Source of the DNA: Pseudomonas triclosanedens
GTDB lineage: Bacteria > Pseudomonadota > Gammaproteobacteria > Pseudomonadales > Pseudomonadaceae
NCBI RefSeq assembly: GCF_026686735.1
Contig: NZ_CP113432.1
Span: 1,798,001-1,862,000, forward strand
Direction of reading: 5' to 3'
Length of the DNA: 64,000 nucleotides
The notes under the pieces: model-generated
The model's input: the letters and a program-made list of their open reading frames with translations, nothing else
Database searches by the model: none
What the model was told of the DNA's origin: nothing
Shown here: positions 50,221-60,207 of the stretch, in pieces
Layout: each line of letters starts with the position of its first letter
Position numbering within the stretch: the stretch's first letter is position 1
Position numbers and translations under genes: made by a program

Positions 50221-52386
50221 ATGTCGCAAGTCCGTTCGTGGTCGCGCCTGGCGATCGCCATCACCCTGGCCGCGCCGCTGCTGCCGGCGCAGGCCGAGGA
50301 AGACACCAAGGAATTGGAGACCGTCACCGTGGTCGGCGACTGGCTTGGCGACGCCGATCAGCAGGTGGTGCAGAACCACCCCGGCGCCCGCACCGTGGTG
50401 CGCCGCGAAAAGATGATCGAAGAGGGCGCGCAGAATGTGCGCGACGTGCTGCGCGGCATTCCCGGCGTGCAGGTGCAGGACAACAACGGTACCGGCGGCA
50501 GCGATGTGTCCCTCAACGTCGGCGTGCGTGGCCTCACCTCGCGCCTGTCGCCGCGCTCCACTGTGCTCATCGATGGCGTACCGGCTGCCGTCGCGCCCTA
50601 TGGCCAGCCGCAGCTGTCGATGTTCCCGCTGTCAGTGGGCAACCTCGACAGCGTCGACGTCGTGCGCGGTGCCGGCTCCGTGCGCTATGGCCCGCAGAAC
50701 GTCGGCGGGGTGATCAACTTCGTCACCCGCGCGATTCCCAGGGAGTTCTCCGGCGATGTCGGCAGCACCGTGGAAACTGCCTCCCACGGCGGCTGGAAGA
50801 AGCTCTACAACGCCTTCCTCGGCGGCACTGCCGACAACGGCATGGGCGCCGCACTGCTGTATTCGGGCGTGAAGGGCGCGGGCTACCGCGACAGCAACGA
50901 CGCCACCGACATCGACGACGTGATGTTCAAGACCCACTGGGCGCCCACCGACGTCGACGAGTTTTCTGCCAACTTCCACTACTACGACGGCTCCGCCGAC
51001 ATGCCCGGAGGCCTGACCCAGGCTCAGTTCGACAAGGATCCGTACCAGTCCGTGCGCGACTGGGACAACTTCACCGGCCGCCGCAAGGACGTTTCGCTCA
51101 GGTACAAGCGGCAGATCGATGAACTGACACAGGTGGAAGTGCTGACCTACTACAGCGACAGCTTCCGCGGCAGCAACATCGCGAACCGCGACCTCAAGAC
51201 ACTGGCGTCCTATCCGCGCGACTACCACACCTTCGGCGTCGAACCGCGCGTGTCGAAGATTTTCATGGTCGGCCCGACCACCCAGGAGGCCAGCGTCGGT
51301 TATCGCTACCTGAAGGAAGCGATGCACGAGCGAGCCAGTCAGGTCGGCCTGGTCGACAACGTGCCCGTGCCGATCAAGGGAGCCGACGGCCATACCTATC
51401 AGGACCGGACTGGCGGCACTGAAGCCAACGCCATCTATATCGACGACAAGATCGACGTGGGCAACTGGACCGTCACCCCGGGCATCCGCTTCGAAAGCAT
51501 CTCCACCGACTGGCATGATCGTCCGGTGCTCGACAACAAGGGCAAGCCGGTACAGGAGAAGAAGCGCAGCAAGGACTACAACGAGCCGCTGCCGGCGCTG
51601 GCGGTGATGTATCACCTGTCCGATGAGTGGAAACTGTTCGCCAACTACGAAACGTCCTTCGGCAGCCTGCAGTACTTCCAGCTCGGCCAGGGAGGCAGTG
51701 GCAACGACACGGCCAACGGCCTGCAGCCGGAGAAGGCCAAGACCTACGAAGTGGGCACCCGCTACGACAATGGCGTATGGGGCGGCGAGGTCACGCTGTT
51801 CTACATCGACTTCGACGACGAGCTGCAATACATCAGTAACGATGTGGGCTGGACCAACCTTGGCGCGACCAAGCACCAGGGCGTCGAGACGTCGGTGCAC
51901 TATGACATGGCAGCACTCGACCCGCTGCTATCGGGCCTGACCGCCTACGGCACCCTGACTTATACCCGCGCGACCTACGAAGGCGACATCCCCGGCTTCA
52001 AGGGTCGCGACCTGCCGCTCTATTCGCGCCAGGTGGCCACGGTCGGCCTGCGTTACGAACACGATCGCTGGACTTACAACCTCGATGGTTTCGCCCAGTC
52101 GAAGCAGCGCGCGCCGGGCCCGACCACCGACTCGAACGGTAACTTCACCAACAACTACATCACTGAGCCTAGCGCCGACGGCCAGTACGGCGATATCCCC
52201 GGCTACATGCTGTGGAATGTCCGCGTGGGCTACGATTTCGGTCCGCAACTGTCGAACCTGAAGCTGGCCGCCGGGGTGAAGAACGTCTTCGACAAGCTGA
52301 GCTATACGCGCTCCAGTGACAACAACGCGGGCATCTATCTGGGCGAGCCGCGCACGTTCTTCATGCAGGGCAGCGTCGGTTTCTGA
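50221..52386 (+). CDS. TonB-dependent outer-membrane receptor (FecA-like)
   Basis: 721 residues. Signal peptide about 1-25 (LAIAITLAAPLLPAQA), TonB box-like ETVTVVG, plug domain (NVRDVLRGIPGVQVQDNNGTGGSDVSLNVGVRGL, VDVVRGAGSVRYGPQNVGGVINFVTR), and a beta-barrel ending FMQGSVGF with the terminal Phe of outer-membrane proteins. Closest to ferric citrate-type FecA receptors, but there is no N-terminal signalling domain and no sigma/anti-sigma pair nearby. The 200-bp upstream region is AT-rich; no confident Fur box. Confidence 0.9.
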   Translation: MSQVRSWSRLAIAITLAAPLLPAQAEEDTKELETVTVVGDWLGDADQQVVQNHPGARTVVRREKMIEEGAQNVRDVLRGIPGVQVQDNNGTGGSDVSLNVGVRGLTSRLSPRSTVLIDGVPAAVAPYGQPQLSMFPLSVGNLDSVDVVRGAGSVRYGPQNVGGVINFVTRAIPREFSGDVGSTVETASHGGWKKLYNAFLGGTADNGMGAALLYSGVKGAGYRDSNDATDIDDVMFKTHWAPTDVDEFSANFHYYDGSADMPGGLTQAQFDKDPYQSVRDWDNFTGRRKDVSLRYKRQIDELTQVEVLTYYSDSFRGSNIANRDLKTLASYPRDYHTFGVEPRVSKIFMVGPTTQEASVGYRYLKEAMHERASQVGLVDNVPVPIKGADGHTYQDRTGGTEANAIYIDDKIDVGNWTVTPGIRFESISTDWHDRPVLDNKGKPVQEKKRSKDYNEPLPALAVMYHLSDEWKLFANYETSFGSLQYFQLGQGGSGNDTANGLQPEKAKTYEVGTRYDNGVWGGEVTLFYIDFDDELQYISNDVGWTNLGATKHQGVETSVHYDMAALDPLLSGLTAYGTLTYTRATYEGDIPGFKGRDLPLYSRQVATVGLRYEHDRWTYNLDGFAQSKQRAPGPTTDSNGNFTNNYITEPSADGQYGDIPGYMLWNVRVGYDFGPQLSNLKLAAGVKNVFDKLSYTRSSDNNAGIYLGEPRTFFMQGSVGF

Positions 52387-52409
52387 TCCACGTTCGTCGC
52401 CTGGCCGAA

Positions 52410-52434
52410 AGCCCGTCCCCGTGACGGGCTTTTT
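52410..52434 (+). terminator. Terminator after the TonB receptor gene
   Basis: AGCCCGTC-CCCGT-GACGGGCT followed by TTTT, 24 bases after the stop. Confidence 0.92.
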
Positions 52435-52546
52435 CATATCCGCATGACACATTTTGCATCGGCGATGTGGCTTTCCTTCACGCAATCGCCGTCATATCCG
52501 TGGTGTCATTCCGGCCACGCGGCCATTACGCAGGTAAACAAGGACG

Positions 52547-54421
52547 ATGACTCAACATTCGCAATTCGCCCTGCTGGGCAAGAAGCGTTTCCTGCCATTC
52601 TTCGTCACCCAATTGCTGGGGGCGTTCAACGACAACATCTTCAAGCAGTCGCTGATCCTGGCGATCCTCTACCACCTGACCGTCGCCGGCGATCGCAGTC
52701 TGCTGGTCAACCTCTGCGCCTTGCTGTTCATCCTGCCGTTCTTCCTGTTCTCCGCGCTCGGCGGGCAGTTCGGCGAGAAGTACAACAAGGATGCGCTGAT
52801 GCGTGCGTTGAAGCTTGCGGAGATCGTCATCATGCTCGTCGGCGCGGCCGGTTTCGCACTGGGCAGCCTGCCACTGCTGTTCCTTGCTCTGTTCGCGATG
52901 GGTACGCACTCGGCGTTGTTCGGGCCAGTGAAGTATTCGATCCTGCCGCAGCACCTGCGGGAGGATGAGCTGGTGGGCGGCAATGCGCTGGTTGAGATGG
53001 GGACCTTCCTCGCCATTCTCGCCGGCACCATCGGCGCGGGCGTGCTGATGTCGCGCCAGGACTACGCTGCCGGTGTTGCCATTGCGGTAGTGCTGGTGGC
53101 GACCTGTGGCTACCTCGCCAGCCGCGCCATCCCGCGCGCGGCGGCGGCGTTGCCGGGGCTGGCCATCGACTGGAACGTCTTCCGTCAGTCCTGGAGCATC
53201 CTGATGCTCGGTCTGCGCCAGCGGCCTGCGGTATCGCGCTCGCTGGTGGGCAACTCCTGGTTCTGGTTCCTCGGTGCGGTCTACCTGACGCAGATTCCGA
53301 CCTACGCCAAGGAACTGTTGCACGGCGACGAGAGCGTGGTGACGCTGATTCTGACCGTGTTCTCCGTAGGTATCGCGCTGGGCTCGATGCTTTGCGAGAA
53401 GTTGTCCGGCAAGAAGGTGGAGATCGGCCTGGTGCCGTTCGGTTCCATCGGCCTGAGCTTGTTTGGCGTGCTGCTGTGGTGGCACTCCGGCGACTTCCCG
53501 CAGGGTGCGCAGCCGCACAACTGGCTAGCGGTGCTGGAGCATTCGCAGTCGTGGGCGGTGCTGGCGGACATCCTCGGCATCGGTATCTTCGGCGGCTTCT
53601 ACATCGTGCCGCTGTATGCGCTGATCCAGGCGCGTACGGAGGAGAGCAAGCGCGCGCGGGTGATCGCTGCCAACAACATCCTCAACGCGCTGTTCATGGT
53701 GGTCGCAGCGATCGTCTCGATCCTGCTGTTGTCGGTGGCGAAGCTGACGATCCCCGAGTTGTTCCTCGTGCTATCGCTGATGAACGTCGCGGTGAACGTG
53801 TATATCTTCAAGATCGTGCCCGAGTTCACCATGCGCTTCCTGGTCTGGCTGCTGACCCACTCGATGTACCGTGTCGAGCACCGCAACCTGGATGCCATTC
53901 CCGATGAAGGCCCGGTGGTGCTGGTTTGCAACCACGTGTCCTTCGTCGACGCTCTGCTGATCGCGGGCTCCGTGCGCCGGCCGGTACGCTTCGTCATGTA
54001 CTACAAGATCTTCCGCATCCCGATACTCAACTTCATCTTCCGTACCGCGGGCGCGGTGCCGATCGCCGGGCGCAACGAAGATGCCGAGACCTACGAGAAG
54101 GCGTTCGCCAAGGTTGCCGAGTACCTGCGCGAAGGGGAGGTAGTGTGCATTTTCCCCGAGGGCATGCTGACGCAGGATGGCGAGATGAACGAGTTCCGTG
54201 GGGGCGTGGAGCGCATCATCGAGGAAACCCCGGTGCCGGTGATTCCAATGGCGCTGCAGGGGCTGTGGGGCAGCTTCTTCAGCCGCGATCCGCAGAAGGG
54301 CTTCTTCCGCCGGCTGTGGTCGCGGGTCAGCCTAGTGGCGGGGCAACCGCTGGCGCCTGAGCAAGCCAGCCGCATGCGGCTTCAGGAACAGGTGGCGGCC
54401 CTGCGCGGCGCGGCGCGCTGA
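52547..54421 (+). CDS. MFS (LplT-like) - acyltransferase (PlsC-like) fusion
   Basis: 624 residues. N-terminal major-facilitator part (about 1-420), starting RFLPFFVTQLLGAFNDNIFKQSL as in LplT lysophospholipid flippases. C-terminal acyltransferase (about 430-620) with HxxxxD motif NHVSFVD, GAVPIAGR and FPEGMLT. The layout matches Aas/LplT: import lysophospholipids and re-acylate them. It lacks the acyl-ACP synthetase domain of E. coli Aas. ATG follows CAAGGACG. Confidence 0.92.
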   Translation: MTQHSQFALLGKKRFLPFFVTQLLGAFNDNIFKQSLILAILYHLTVAGDRSLLVNLCALLFILPFFLFSALGGQFGEKYNKDALMRALKLAEIVIMLVGAAGFALGSLPLLFLALFAMGTHSALFGPVKYSILPQHLREDELVGGNALVEMGTFLAILAGTIGAGVLMSRQDYAAGVAIAVVLVATCGYLASRAIPRAAAALPGLAIDWNVFRQSWSILMLGLRQRPAVSRSLVGNSWFWFLGAVYLTQIPTYAKELLHGDESVVTLILTVFSVGIALGSMLCEKLSGKKVEIGLVPFGSIGLSLFGVLLWWHSGDFPQGAQPHNWLAVLEHSQSWAVLADILGIGIFGGFYIVPLYALIQARTEESKRARVIAANNILNALFMVVAAIVSILLLSVAKLTIPELFLVLSLMNVAVNVYIFKIVPEFTMRFLVWLLTHSMYRVEHRNLDAIPDEGPVVLVCNHVSFVDALLIAGSVRRPVRFVMYYKIFRIPILNFIFRTAGAVPIAGRNEDAETYEKAFAKVAEYLREGEVVCIFPEGMLTQDGEMNEFRGGVERIIEETPVPVIPMALQGLWGSFFSRDPQKGFFRRLWSRVSLVAGQPLAPEQASRMRLQEQVAALRGAAR

Positions 54422-54442
54422 GTTTTCCTCAGGCAAAGAAAA

Positions 54443-54463
54443 AGCCCCGGCAGTGCCGGGGCT
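54443..54463. terminator. Terminator between convergent acyltransferase and capB genes
   Basis: AGCCCCGGCA / TGCCGGGGCT arms meeting almost directly; flanked by GAAAAA and CTTTCA so it can act on both strands. Confidence 0.85.
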
Positions 54464-54484
54464 CTTTCATGGGCGTGTCGCGGT

Positions 54485-54694
54485 TCAGATAACCTGAACT
54501 TCGTCAGCCTGCAGGCCCTTCTGGCCTTCAACAACGATGAAGGAGACCTTCTGGCCTTCCTGCAGCGATTTGAAGCCGGTGCCTTGGATGGAGCGGAAGT
54601 GCACGAAGACATCGTTGCCGCTTTCCGGAGTGATGAAGCCGAAGCCCTTGGCGTCGTTGAACCACTTGACGGTGCCGGTCTGACGATTCGACAT
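54485..54694 (-). CDS. capB: Cold-shock protein CapB
   Basis: 69 residues, OB-fold RNA chaperone. RNP1 KGFGFITP and RNP2 VFVHF are both present: [26 protein letters not shown]. Its 203-bp upstream region is free of genes and likely carries the long regulated leader common to csp genes. Position matches P. aeruginosa capB (PA3266). Confidence 0.97.
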   Translation of the reverse strand: MSNRQTGTVKWFNDAKGFGFITPESGNDVFVHFRSIQGTGFKSLQEGQKVSFIVVEGQKGLQADEVQVI

Positions 54695-54897
54695 GGAATT
54701 ACACCTTGAACAATTGAAGATTGTTGTGCGGAAAGTCCGCGCTCGTCCTGAGTTGCAAGGTGCAGTCGAAGCCGGGTGGCGGGGTATGACCCCGCCAGGT
54801 CACGAGCCACAGTGACCCAAGCAAACACAGTGGTCCGCAGCATACCGACAAATTTTCAGGAAAGCGACAGCCCGCCGGCATCGAAATCGATGCAGCG

Positions 54898-55212
54898 TCA
54901 ATGGCTCAGTTTCAGACCGACCAACCCGCACAGAATCAGCGCTACGCTGAGCATGCGCACCGGCGCCATCGATTCGCCGAACAGCCAGATGCCGACTGCG
55001 ACGGTCCCCAGCGCGCCAATGCCGGTCCAGATGGCATAGGCGGTGCCCAACGGCAGATTCTTCATGGCAAGGCCCAGCAGACCTACGCTGGTAGCCATCG
55101 CCAGAACGGTGAGTACCGTGGGGAGCGGGCGGGTGAAACCTTCGGTGTACTTCAATCCGACGGCCCAGGCGACTTCGAACAGGCCGGCGACGAACAGGAT
55201 GATCCAGGACAT
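54898..55212 (-). CDS. gdx: Small multidrug resistance family guanidinium exporter (Gdx/SugE)
   Basis: 104 residues with four helices. [29 protein letters not shown] has the essential Glu13 in helix 1, and [28 protein letters not shown] is the SMR signature of the SugE/Gdx branch. Gdx proteins export guanidinium in exchange for protons. A guanidine-II riboswitch upstream supports the function. Confidence 0.93.
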   Translation of the reverse strand: MSWIILFVAGLFEVAWAVGLKYTEGFTRPLPTVLTVLAMATSVGLLGLAMKNLPLGTAYAIWTGIGALGTVAVGIWLFGESMAPVRMLSVALILCGLVGLKLSH

Positions 55213-55240
55213 GGGGGACTCCAGACGGTTGCAGGTAATA

Positions 55241-55286
55241 GGGCCGTCCCCGCTGGGTCACCGGAAGGTGGTGAGGTCGTCCTCAC
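55241..55286 (-). ncRNA. Guanidine-II riboswitch (mini-ykkC)
   Basis: Read on the minus strand: first hairpin GTGAGG-ACGA-CCTCAC (55286-55271), then a 20-base linker, then a second hairpin GGG-ACGG-CCC (55250-55241). Two hairpins with ACGR loops define this class. It lies 29-74 bases ahead of gdx, whose ribosome site is just downstream. Guanidine binding would join the loops and allow translation. Confidence 0.88.
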
Positions 55287-55343
55287 TTGTGCAGTATTTT
55301 GCACATCGTGAGCGGCGATGGCAACCGCGGGGAATATTCAGTG

Positions 55344-56279
55344 CTATTTCTGCTTGTCTTCCATGCGCCGGAAGCACGCCGCCAGCACGGAACCGGAAAG
55401 GTTGTGCCAGACGCTGAAAAGAGCGCTGGGCACGGCGGCGAGCGGTGAGAAATGTGCGCTGGCCAGCGCCGCGCCGAGGCCGGAGTTCTGCATGCCGACT
55501 TCGATGGCGAGCGCCTTGCGCTGGGCCAGGGGCATGCCGCTAAGACGACCGGTGAGATAGCCCAGCAGCAGGCCCAGGCCGTTATGCAGCATCACGACGG
55601 CGAGAATCAGCAGGCCGGATTCGGCGATCTTCGCCTGGCTGGCGGCGACAACCGCGGCAATGATCACCACGATGCTGACCACCGACACCAGCGGCAGGAC
55701 GTCCACCGCCATTTGCGTCCGGCCGCCCAGCATGCGCTGGACGATGAGGCCCAGTGCGATCGGCAGCAGGACCACCTGCAGGATGGACATGAACATCGCG
55801 CTGAACGACACCGGCAGCCATGCCGAGGCCAGCAGCCAGACCAGGGCCGGAGTGACCAGCGGAGCGAGCAGGGTAGTGGTCGAGGTGATCGCCACCGACA
55901 GCGCGACGTCTCCTCGCGATAGCCAGGTCATGACATTGGATGCGGTGCCGCCCGGGCAGCAGCCGACCAGGATCACGCCGACGGCGATTTCGTCCGGCAG
56001 CGCCAGCACCTTGCACAGCACCCAGGCCAGCCCCGGCATGATGATGAATTGGGCCAGGACGCCGATGATCACCCGAGCGGGGTGGCGCCCGACTTCGCGA
56101 AAGTCTTCGCCCTTCAGGGTCAGCCCCATGCCGAACATCACCACGCCCAGCAACGGAACGATGGCGCCCGTCAGCCCCTTGAACCAGCCCGGCTGGAAAT
56201 ACGCCAGCACAGCGAACAGCAGGACCAGCAGCGGAAAGGCGTTGCCGCAGAAGCGGCTGAGCAGGGCAAGGGCACGCAT
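55344..56279 (-). CDS. Bile acid:sodium symporter family (BASS/SBF) transporter
   Basis: 311 residues, about 9-10 helices. Typical blocks: [38 protein letters not shown] and [50 protein letters not shown], the sodium-site region of the family. Probably imports an organic anion (pantoate, keto acids or similar); substrate not known. Position matches PA3264 from memory. Confidence 0.9.
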   Translation of the reverse strand: MRALALLSRFCGNAFPLLVLLFAVLAYFQPGWFKGLTGAIVPLLGVVMFGMGLTLKGEDFREVGRHPARVIIGVLAQFIIMPGLAWVLCKVLALPDEIAVGVILVGCCPGGTASNVMTWLSRGDVALSVAITSTTTLLAPLVTPALVWLLASAWLPVSFSAMFMSILQVVLLPIALGLIVQRMLGGRTQMAVDVLPLVSVVSIVVIIAAVVAASQAKIAESGLLILAVVMLHNGLGLLLGYLTGRLSGMPLAQRKALAIEVGMQNSGLGAALASAHFSPLAAVPSALFSVWHNLSGSVLAACFRRMEDKQK

Positions 56280-56338
56280 GGGCTTTCCTTGTATTGTCGT
56301 GGTCTCGGGCGCCGCTATGGTGCGGCGCCCGCCAGGGG

Positions 56339-57259
56339 TCAGATGCCCTCTGGGATGGCCTCGCCGCCGAGTGCTTCGATCAGCGCCGGGAGGAACTCGG
56401 CGAAGGTCAGCATCATCAGGGTGAAGCTGGCGTCGAGCTGGCCGAGAGCGTCTTCACCACCGTCCTGTTCGGCCTTCTCCTGTAGCATGTCTTCGAAGCG
56501 CAAGCGCTTGATCGCCACCTTGTCGTCGAGGACGAACGACAGCTTGTCCGACCAGGCCAAGGACAGTTGGGTGACCAGCTTGCCGGAGGTCAGGTGCAGC
56601 TGGATTTCCTCGCTGGTCAGGTCCTGGCGCTTGCAGCGCACCACGCCGCCGTCTTCATGGGTGTCGCGCAGTTCGCACTCGTCGAGGACGAAGAAGTCGC
56701 CGGCGGCTTCCTGGGTCTTGACCCATTCGGTGAGCGTGGCGGTGGGGGCGGCCTTCACGGTCAGCGGGCGGACCGGCAGCGAGCCAAGGGCTTCGCGCAG
56801 GGTGGAAAGCAGATCCTCGGCTTTCTTCGCGCTGGAGGTGTCGACCAGGATCAGACCGAGGCTCGGTGCAATGGCGGCGAAGGTAGCAGAGCGGCGGATG
56901 AAGGCGCGCGGCAGCAGAGTCTGGACGATCTCGTCCTTGAGCTGGTCGCGTTCCTTTTTGTAGACCTTGCGCATCTGCGCGGCTTCGATTTCGTCCACCT
57001 TCTCTTTGAGCGCGTCGCGCACGACGCTGCCGGGCAGGATGCGTTCTTCCTTGCGTGCACTGACCAGGAAGAAGCCTTCGCTGGCGTGGACCAGCGGGGC
57101 GTCGGGACCCTTGCCGAAGGGAGCGGAGAAACCGTAGGTGGTCAGCTCCTGGCTGGCGCAGGGGCGCGCCGGCTTGCTGGCCAGGGCCTTCTCCAGGGTA
57201 TCGGCGTCGATCTGCAGATCCTGGGTGAGTCGGTATACGAGCAGGTTGCGGAACCACAT
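56339..57259 (-). CDS. rdgC: Recombination-associated protein RdgC
   Basis: 306 residues, normal length. [72 protein letters not shown] and [28 protein letters not shown] are RdgC landmarks. It forms a ring on double-stranded DNA and restrains RecA. Confidence 0.96.
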   Translation of the reverse strand: MWFRNLLVYRLTQDLQIDADTLEKALASKPARPCASQELTTYGFSAPFGKGPDAPLVHASEGFFLVSARKEERILPGSVVRDALKEKVDEIEAAQMRKVYKKERDQLKDEIVQTLLPRAFIRRSATFAAIAPSLGLILVDTSSAKKAEDLLSTLREALGSLPVRPLTVKAAPTATLTEWVKTQEAAGDFFVLDECELRDTHEDGGVVRCKRQDLTSEEIQLHLTSGKLVTQLSLAWSDKLSFVLDDKVAIKRLRFEDMLQEKAEQDGGEDALGQLDASFTLMMLTFAEFLPALIEALGGEAIPEGI

Positions 57260-57438
57260 GAGGGGCTAACTCCTGGACACAAAGGACGCATTATTCCGTT
57301 CGGCGCGATGCAGGCCAACCCCGTTTCGTCATTCCTTTCCCGTCATCTAAGCCTTTGGAACATCTGAAAATTTTTTTCATCGAAGGGCTTGCCAGCCTCG
57401 AATCTCCTCCGTAGAATGCGCCCCACTTCGAGAGTGAA

Positions 57439-57514
57439 GGGTGATTAGCTCAGCTGGGAGAGCATCTGCCTTACAAGCAGAGGGTCGGCGGTTCGATCCC
57501 GTCATCACCCACCA
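57439..57514 (+). tRNA. tRNA-Val (anticodon TAC)
   Basis: 76 nt. Acceptor GGGTGAT / ATCACCC, discriminator A, encoded CCA. Anticodon loop CTTACAA in TCTGCCTTACAAGCAGA, T arm CGGTTCGATCCCG. First of two tandem tRNAs. Confidence 0.97.
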
Positions 57515-57529
57515 AACTCGAGGTCCGAC

Positions 57530-57606
57530 GCAGCGGTAGTTCAGTCGGTTAGAATACCGGCCTGTCACGCCGGGGGTCGCGGGTTCGAGTCCCGTCCGCT
57601 GCGCCA
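57530..57606 (+). tRNA. tRNA-Asp (anticodon GTC)
   Basis: 77 nt. Acceptor GCAGCGG / CCGCTGC, discriminator G, encoded CCA. Anticodon loop CTGTCAC in CCGGCCTGTCACGCCGG, T arm CGGGTTCGAGTCCCG. Fifteen bases after tRNA-Val, so co-transcribed. Confidence 0.97.
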
Positions 57607-57612
57607 TATTCC

Positions 57613-57646
57613 AAAAACCCTCAGATAGAAATATCTGAGGGTTTTT
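57613..57646 (+). terminator. Terminator of the tRNA-Val-Asp operon
   Basis: AAAAACCCTCAGATA-GAAA-TATCTGAGGGTTTTT: perfect 15-base arms ending in a T-run. Confidence 0.95.
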
Positions 57647-57847
57647 CATTTGTGCTCGAAAAAGTGCGCCCATTCGCGTTTTTCTGACCGTCTTCTCGAA
57701 CATATCTCGTTAATTTTCCTATAAGTTTGCTGTGGGAACTTATCCCCTGGCAGGGGTTCCTATTGCCCATAGCCACTGGCCACGAGCGCCTGATAAGCTC
57801 GCGGCTTCATAGACCCTGCCATGACGGCGCACAAACAAGGATTCAGC

Positions 57848-58582
57848 ATGAAACAACATCGGTTGGCGGCAGCGATCGCGCTGGTCGGCCTGGTTCTCGC
57901 GGGCTGCGACAAGCAAGCCGCCGAAGTGGAACTGAAGACCCCCGCGCAGAAAGCTTCCTATGGCATCGGCCTGAACATGGGCAAGAGCCTGGCCCAGGAA
58001 GGCATGGATGACCTGGATTCCAAAGCCGTCGCCCAGGGTATCGAAGACGCCATCGGCAAGAAGAAGCAGAAGCTGACCGACGAAGAGCTGACCGAAGCCT
58101 TCACCTTCCTGCAGAAGCGTGCCGAGGAGCGTGTCGCCAAGCTGAACGAAGACGCCCTCAAGGCCGGCAAGAAGTTCCTTGAGGACAATGGCAAGCGCGA
58201 AGGCGTGATCACCACCAAGTCCGGCCTGCAGTATGAAGTAGTGAAGAAGGCCGACGGCCCGCAGCCCAAGGCTACCGACGTCGTGACCGTCCACTACGAA
58301 GGCAAGCTGACCGATGGCACCGTGTTCGACAGCTCCATCCAGCGTGGCAGTCCGATCGATCTTCCGGTTGGCGGTGTGATTCCTGGTTGGGTCGAGGCAC
58401 TGCAACTGATGCACGTCGGCGAGAAGATCAAGCTGTACATCCCGAGTGAGCTGGCCTACGGCGCGCAGAGCCCGAGCCCGACCATTCCGGCGAACTCCGT
58501 GCTGGTATTCGACCTGGAGCTGCTCGGCATCAAGGATCAGAACCAGCCTGAAGCGACCGAAGAGGCTCCGAAGAAAAACTGA
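57848..58582 (+). CDS. FKBP-type peptidyl-prolyl isomerase lipoprotein (FkpA/Mip-like)
   Basis: 244 residues from ATG 57848. Lipobox LVLAGCDKQ (Cys19). N-terminal dimerisation domain (about 28-120, KASYGIGLNMGKSLAQEGMDDLDSKAVAQGIEDAI). C-terminal FKBP domain (about 130-230): VTVHYEGKLTDGTVFDSSIQRG, VIPGWVEALQLMHVGEKIKLYIPSELAYG. Outer-membrane-tethered chaperone/isomerase in the periplasm. Confidence 0.94.
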   Translation: MKQHRLAAAIALVGLVLAGCDKQAAEVELKTPAQKASYGIGLNMGKSLAQEGMDDLDSKAVAQGIEDAIGKKKQKLTDEELTEAFTFLQKRAEERVAKLNEDALKAGKKFLEDNGKREGVITTKSGLQYEVVKKADGPQPKATDVVTVHYEGKLTDGTVFDSSIQRGSPIDLPVGGVIPGWVEALQLMHVGEKIKLYIPSELAYGAQSPSPTIPANSVLVFDLELLGIKDQNQPEATEEAPKKN

Positions 58583-58598
58583 GTACCTTCGTACCAAT

Positions 58599-58629
58599 GA
58601 AAACGCCCCGTTACTCACGGGGCGTTTTC
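58599..58629 (+). terminator. Terminator after the FKBP gene
   Basis: GAAAACGCCCCGT-TACTC-ACGGGGCGTTTTC, perfect 13-base arms. Confidence 0.92.
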
Positions 58630-58951
58630 ATATGTGTGGAACCTGCTCTGGAACGGCAGGCAGGCCGTCGGACGCCTTGGGGCTGGCCGGCGTCTTGGTG
58701 TTACGCTTATGCACATATTTGCCGCAGTTGGAGTTACGCACGGTGCTTGACATCCGTGCGGCCATCGAATAGCCGCAACTGCATGATTTTTAAAGTATTT
58801 GTTTGGCTGGATAAAAAATCGCCTATCTGTCTGTAGCCCTGATGGTTCGGGCGTTTGGGCGATATTGGAACTGTCTTTCAACAGAGTTATCCACAGGAAA
58901 GGTGGATAACCTGAATGATTCCTGTCTGGCGCTCTCTGACGAGGTGACGAG
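58630..58951. other. Non-coding region with AAAAAATC/CTGTC motif and DnaA box upstream of the DUF1232 gene
   Basis: 322 bases without a supported gene. TAAAAAATC (58812-58820), GCCTAT, CTGTC (58827-58831), and a perfect DnaA box TTATCCACA (58887-58895) exactly 60 bases after CTGTC, followed by GGTGGATAAC, a reverse-oriented box. The same order and spacing occur upstream of rmuC. Confidence 0.6.
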
Positions 58952-59374
58952 ATGAAAAAGCCTCCCGGATTCGATCGCTACCTGGACCTTGCCGGCCGCT
59001 TCCTGGCCCGAGGTCGGATACCCGCTCTGCTGTTCGCCGTGGCCAGGAAAAGTGGCCGGCTCAAGCTGGCGCGCAACGACCTGAAGCTGCTTCAGGAGCT
59101 GCTGGTGGCGTGGGTACGCGGTGACTATCGTGGCATCAGCACCCAGGCGCTGGTCTCTGTCGTGGCGGCGTTGCTGTATTTCCTCGCGCCGGTCGATCTC
59201 GTTCCCGACTGGTTGTTTGGCGTGGGCTTTCTCGATGATCTCGCCGTGCTGGCCTGGGTGGTGCGGCGCTGGCAGTCCGAGCTGGATGCCTTCAAGGTAT
59301 GGCGCGATGGCCAGGGTGTGGAAACCCGCGAGGCGCTCAAGCAACTGCCTCCGCCGGAAGTTCAACGTCTCTGA
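58952..59374 (+). CDS. DUF1232 (YkvA-like) membrane protein
   Basis: 140 residues. The DUF1232 core is VSVVAALLYFLAPVDLVPDWLFGVGFLDDLAVLAWVVR (about 68-105). Family function unknown. GAGGTGACGAG precedes ATG. Ends 13 nt inside the convergent binding-protein gene. Confidence 0.88.
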   Translation: MKKPPGFDRYLDLAGRFLARGRIPALLFAVARKSGRLKLARNDLKLLQELLVAWVRGDYRGISTQALVSVVAALLYFLAPVDLVPDWLFGVGFLDDLAVLAWVVRRWQSELDAFKVWRDGQGVETREALKQLPPPEVQRL

Positions 59375-60120
59375 CGCAGCCACCGGCTCTGGTTGGCCAG
59401 CATGCGCTGGATGGATCCGTCGTCCACCAGTTGCTGCAGCACCGTGTCCAGGCGCACTGCCGGGATCGGCAGGGCTGGGCCGTAGGAGCAGTAGATCGAG
59501 TAGCGCTGCAGCGCTCCACGGTTGACGGCGATGGCTAGCCCGGCGTGTTCTGCCAGCAGGAACTCCAGCGGCCGGCGCATATCCACGATGGCGTCCAGCC
59601 GTCCGTGCTGCAGCATGTGCAGGCGGGTTTCCAGGTTTCGGACGTCGTTACGGTGGATCGTGCCGCCGGCGAACGCATCCATCAGCGGCTGTGGATACAC
59701 ATAGCCCAGGCTGGTGCCAAGGGTACGTCCTCGCAAGGTGTCGATATCGCGAAGAATGGGGGTGTCGGTGCGCTGCGCCAGAACGTCTTCTTCGTCGAAC
59801 AGGCTGGGGGACCAGTGGAGTTTCTGCGGTGCGCTCATCCATTGCGGATTGTTGATGCACAGCAGATGGATGCCGCCCTGTTGCAGCGAAGCCTCTATGC
59901 GCTTGTCCGGCATCTCGACGAAGCGAACATCGACGTTCAGCAGTTGTCCGACCCTTTCTCCCAGGTCATGCACGAAGCCACGAGTCAATTCGTGGTCAAT
60001 ACTTTCCACGTAAGGCATGCCGTTGCTGGGCGAATAACCCCAGCGAAGTTCATCGGCACTGCACAGGACGCTCATCAGGCTGAGGCAGATAGGGAGGAAG
60101 CGCTGCAAGTAGGTTCCCAA
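59362..60120 (-). CDS. Solute-binding protein (SBP_bac_3-like), exported
   Basis: 252 residues. N-terminal signal-like segment (FLPICLSLMSVLCSA), then ELRWGYSPSNGMPYVESIDHELTRGFVHDLGERVGQLLNVDVRFVEMPDKRIEASLQQGGIHLLC, the family-3 binding-protein fold. No transporter genes adjoin, so it may be an orphan sensor or scavenger. The start is TTG 60120 without a clear ribosome site; ATG 60075 would remove most of the signal peptide. Confidence 0.8.
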   Translation of the reverse strand: MGTYLQRFLPICLSLMSVLCSADELRWGYSPSNGMPYVESIDHELTRGFVHDLGERVGQLLNVDVRFVEMPDKRIEASLQQGGIHLLCINNPQWMSAPQKLHWSPSLFDEEDVLAQRTDTPILRDIDTLRGRTLGTSLGYVYPQPLMDAFAGGTIHRNDVRNLETRLHMLQHGRLDAIVDMRRPLEFLLAEHAGLAIAVNRGALQRYSIYCSYGPALPIPAVRLDTVLQQLVDDGSIQRMLANQSRWLRQRR

Positions 60121-60207
60121 GTTCGGTTGGACGTGACGGCGGCAGCAGTATAGCCGGCACAGGTGCGCATCAGGCTGTTAAGATGGCGGCCTGCAAGGAG
60201 TGTTGTC

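Noticed and set aside
50632..51900. 422-residue antisense ORF over the TonB receptor
   Set aside because: Shadow frame; the sense strand has the plug and barrel motifs.
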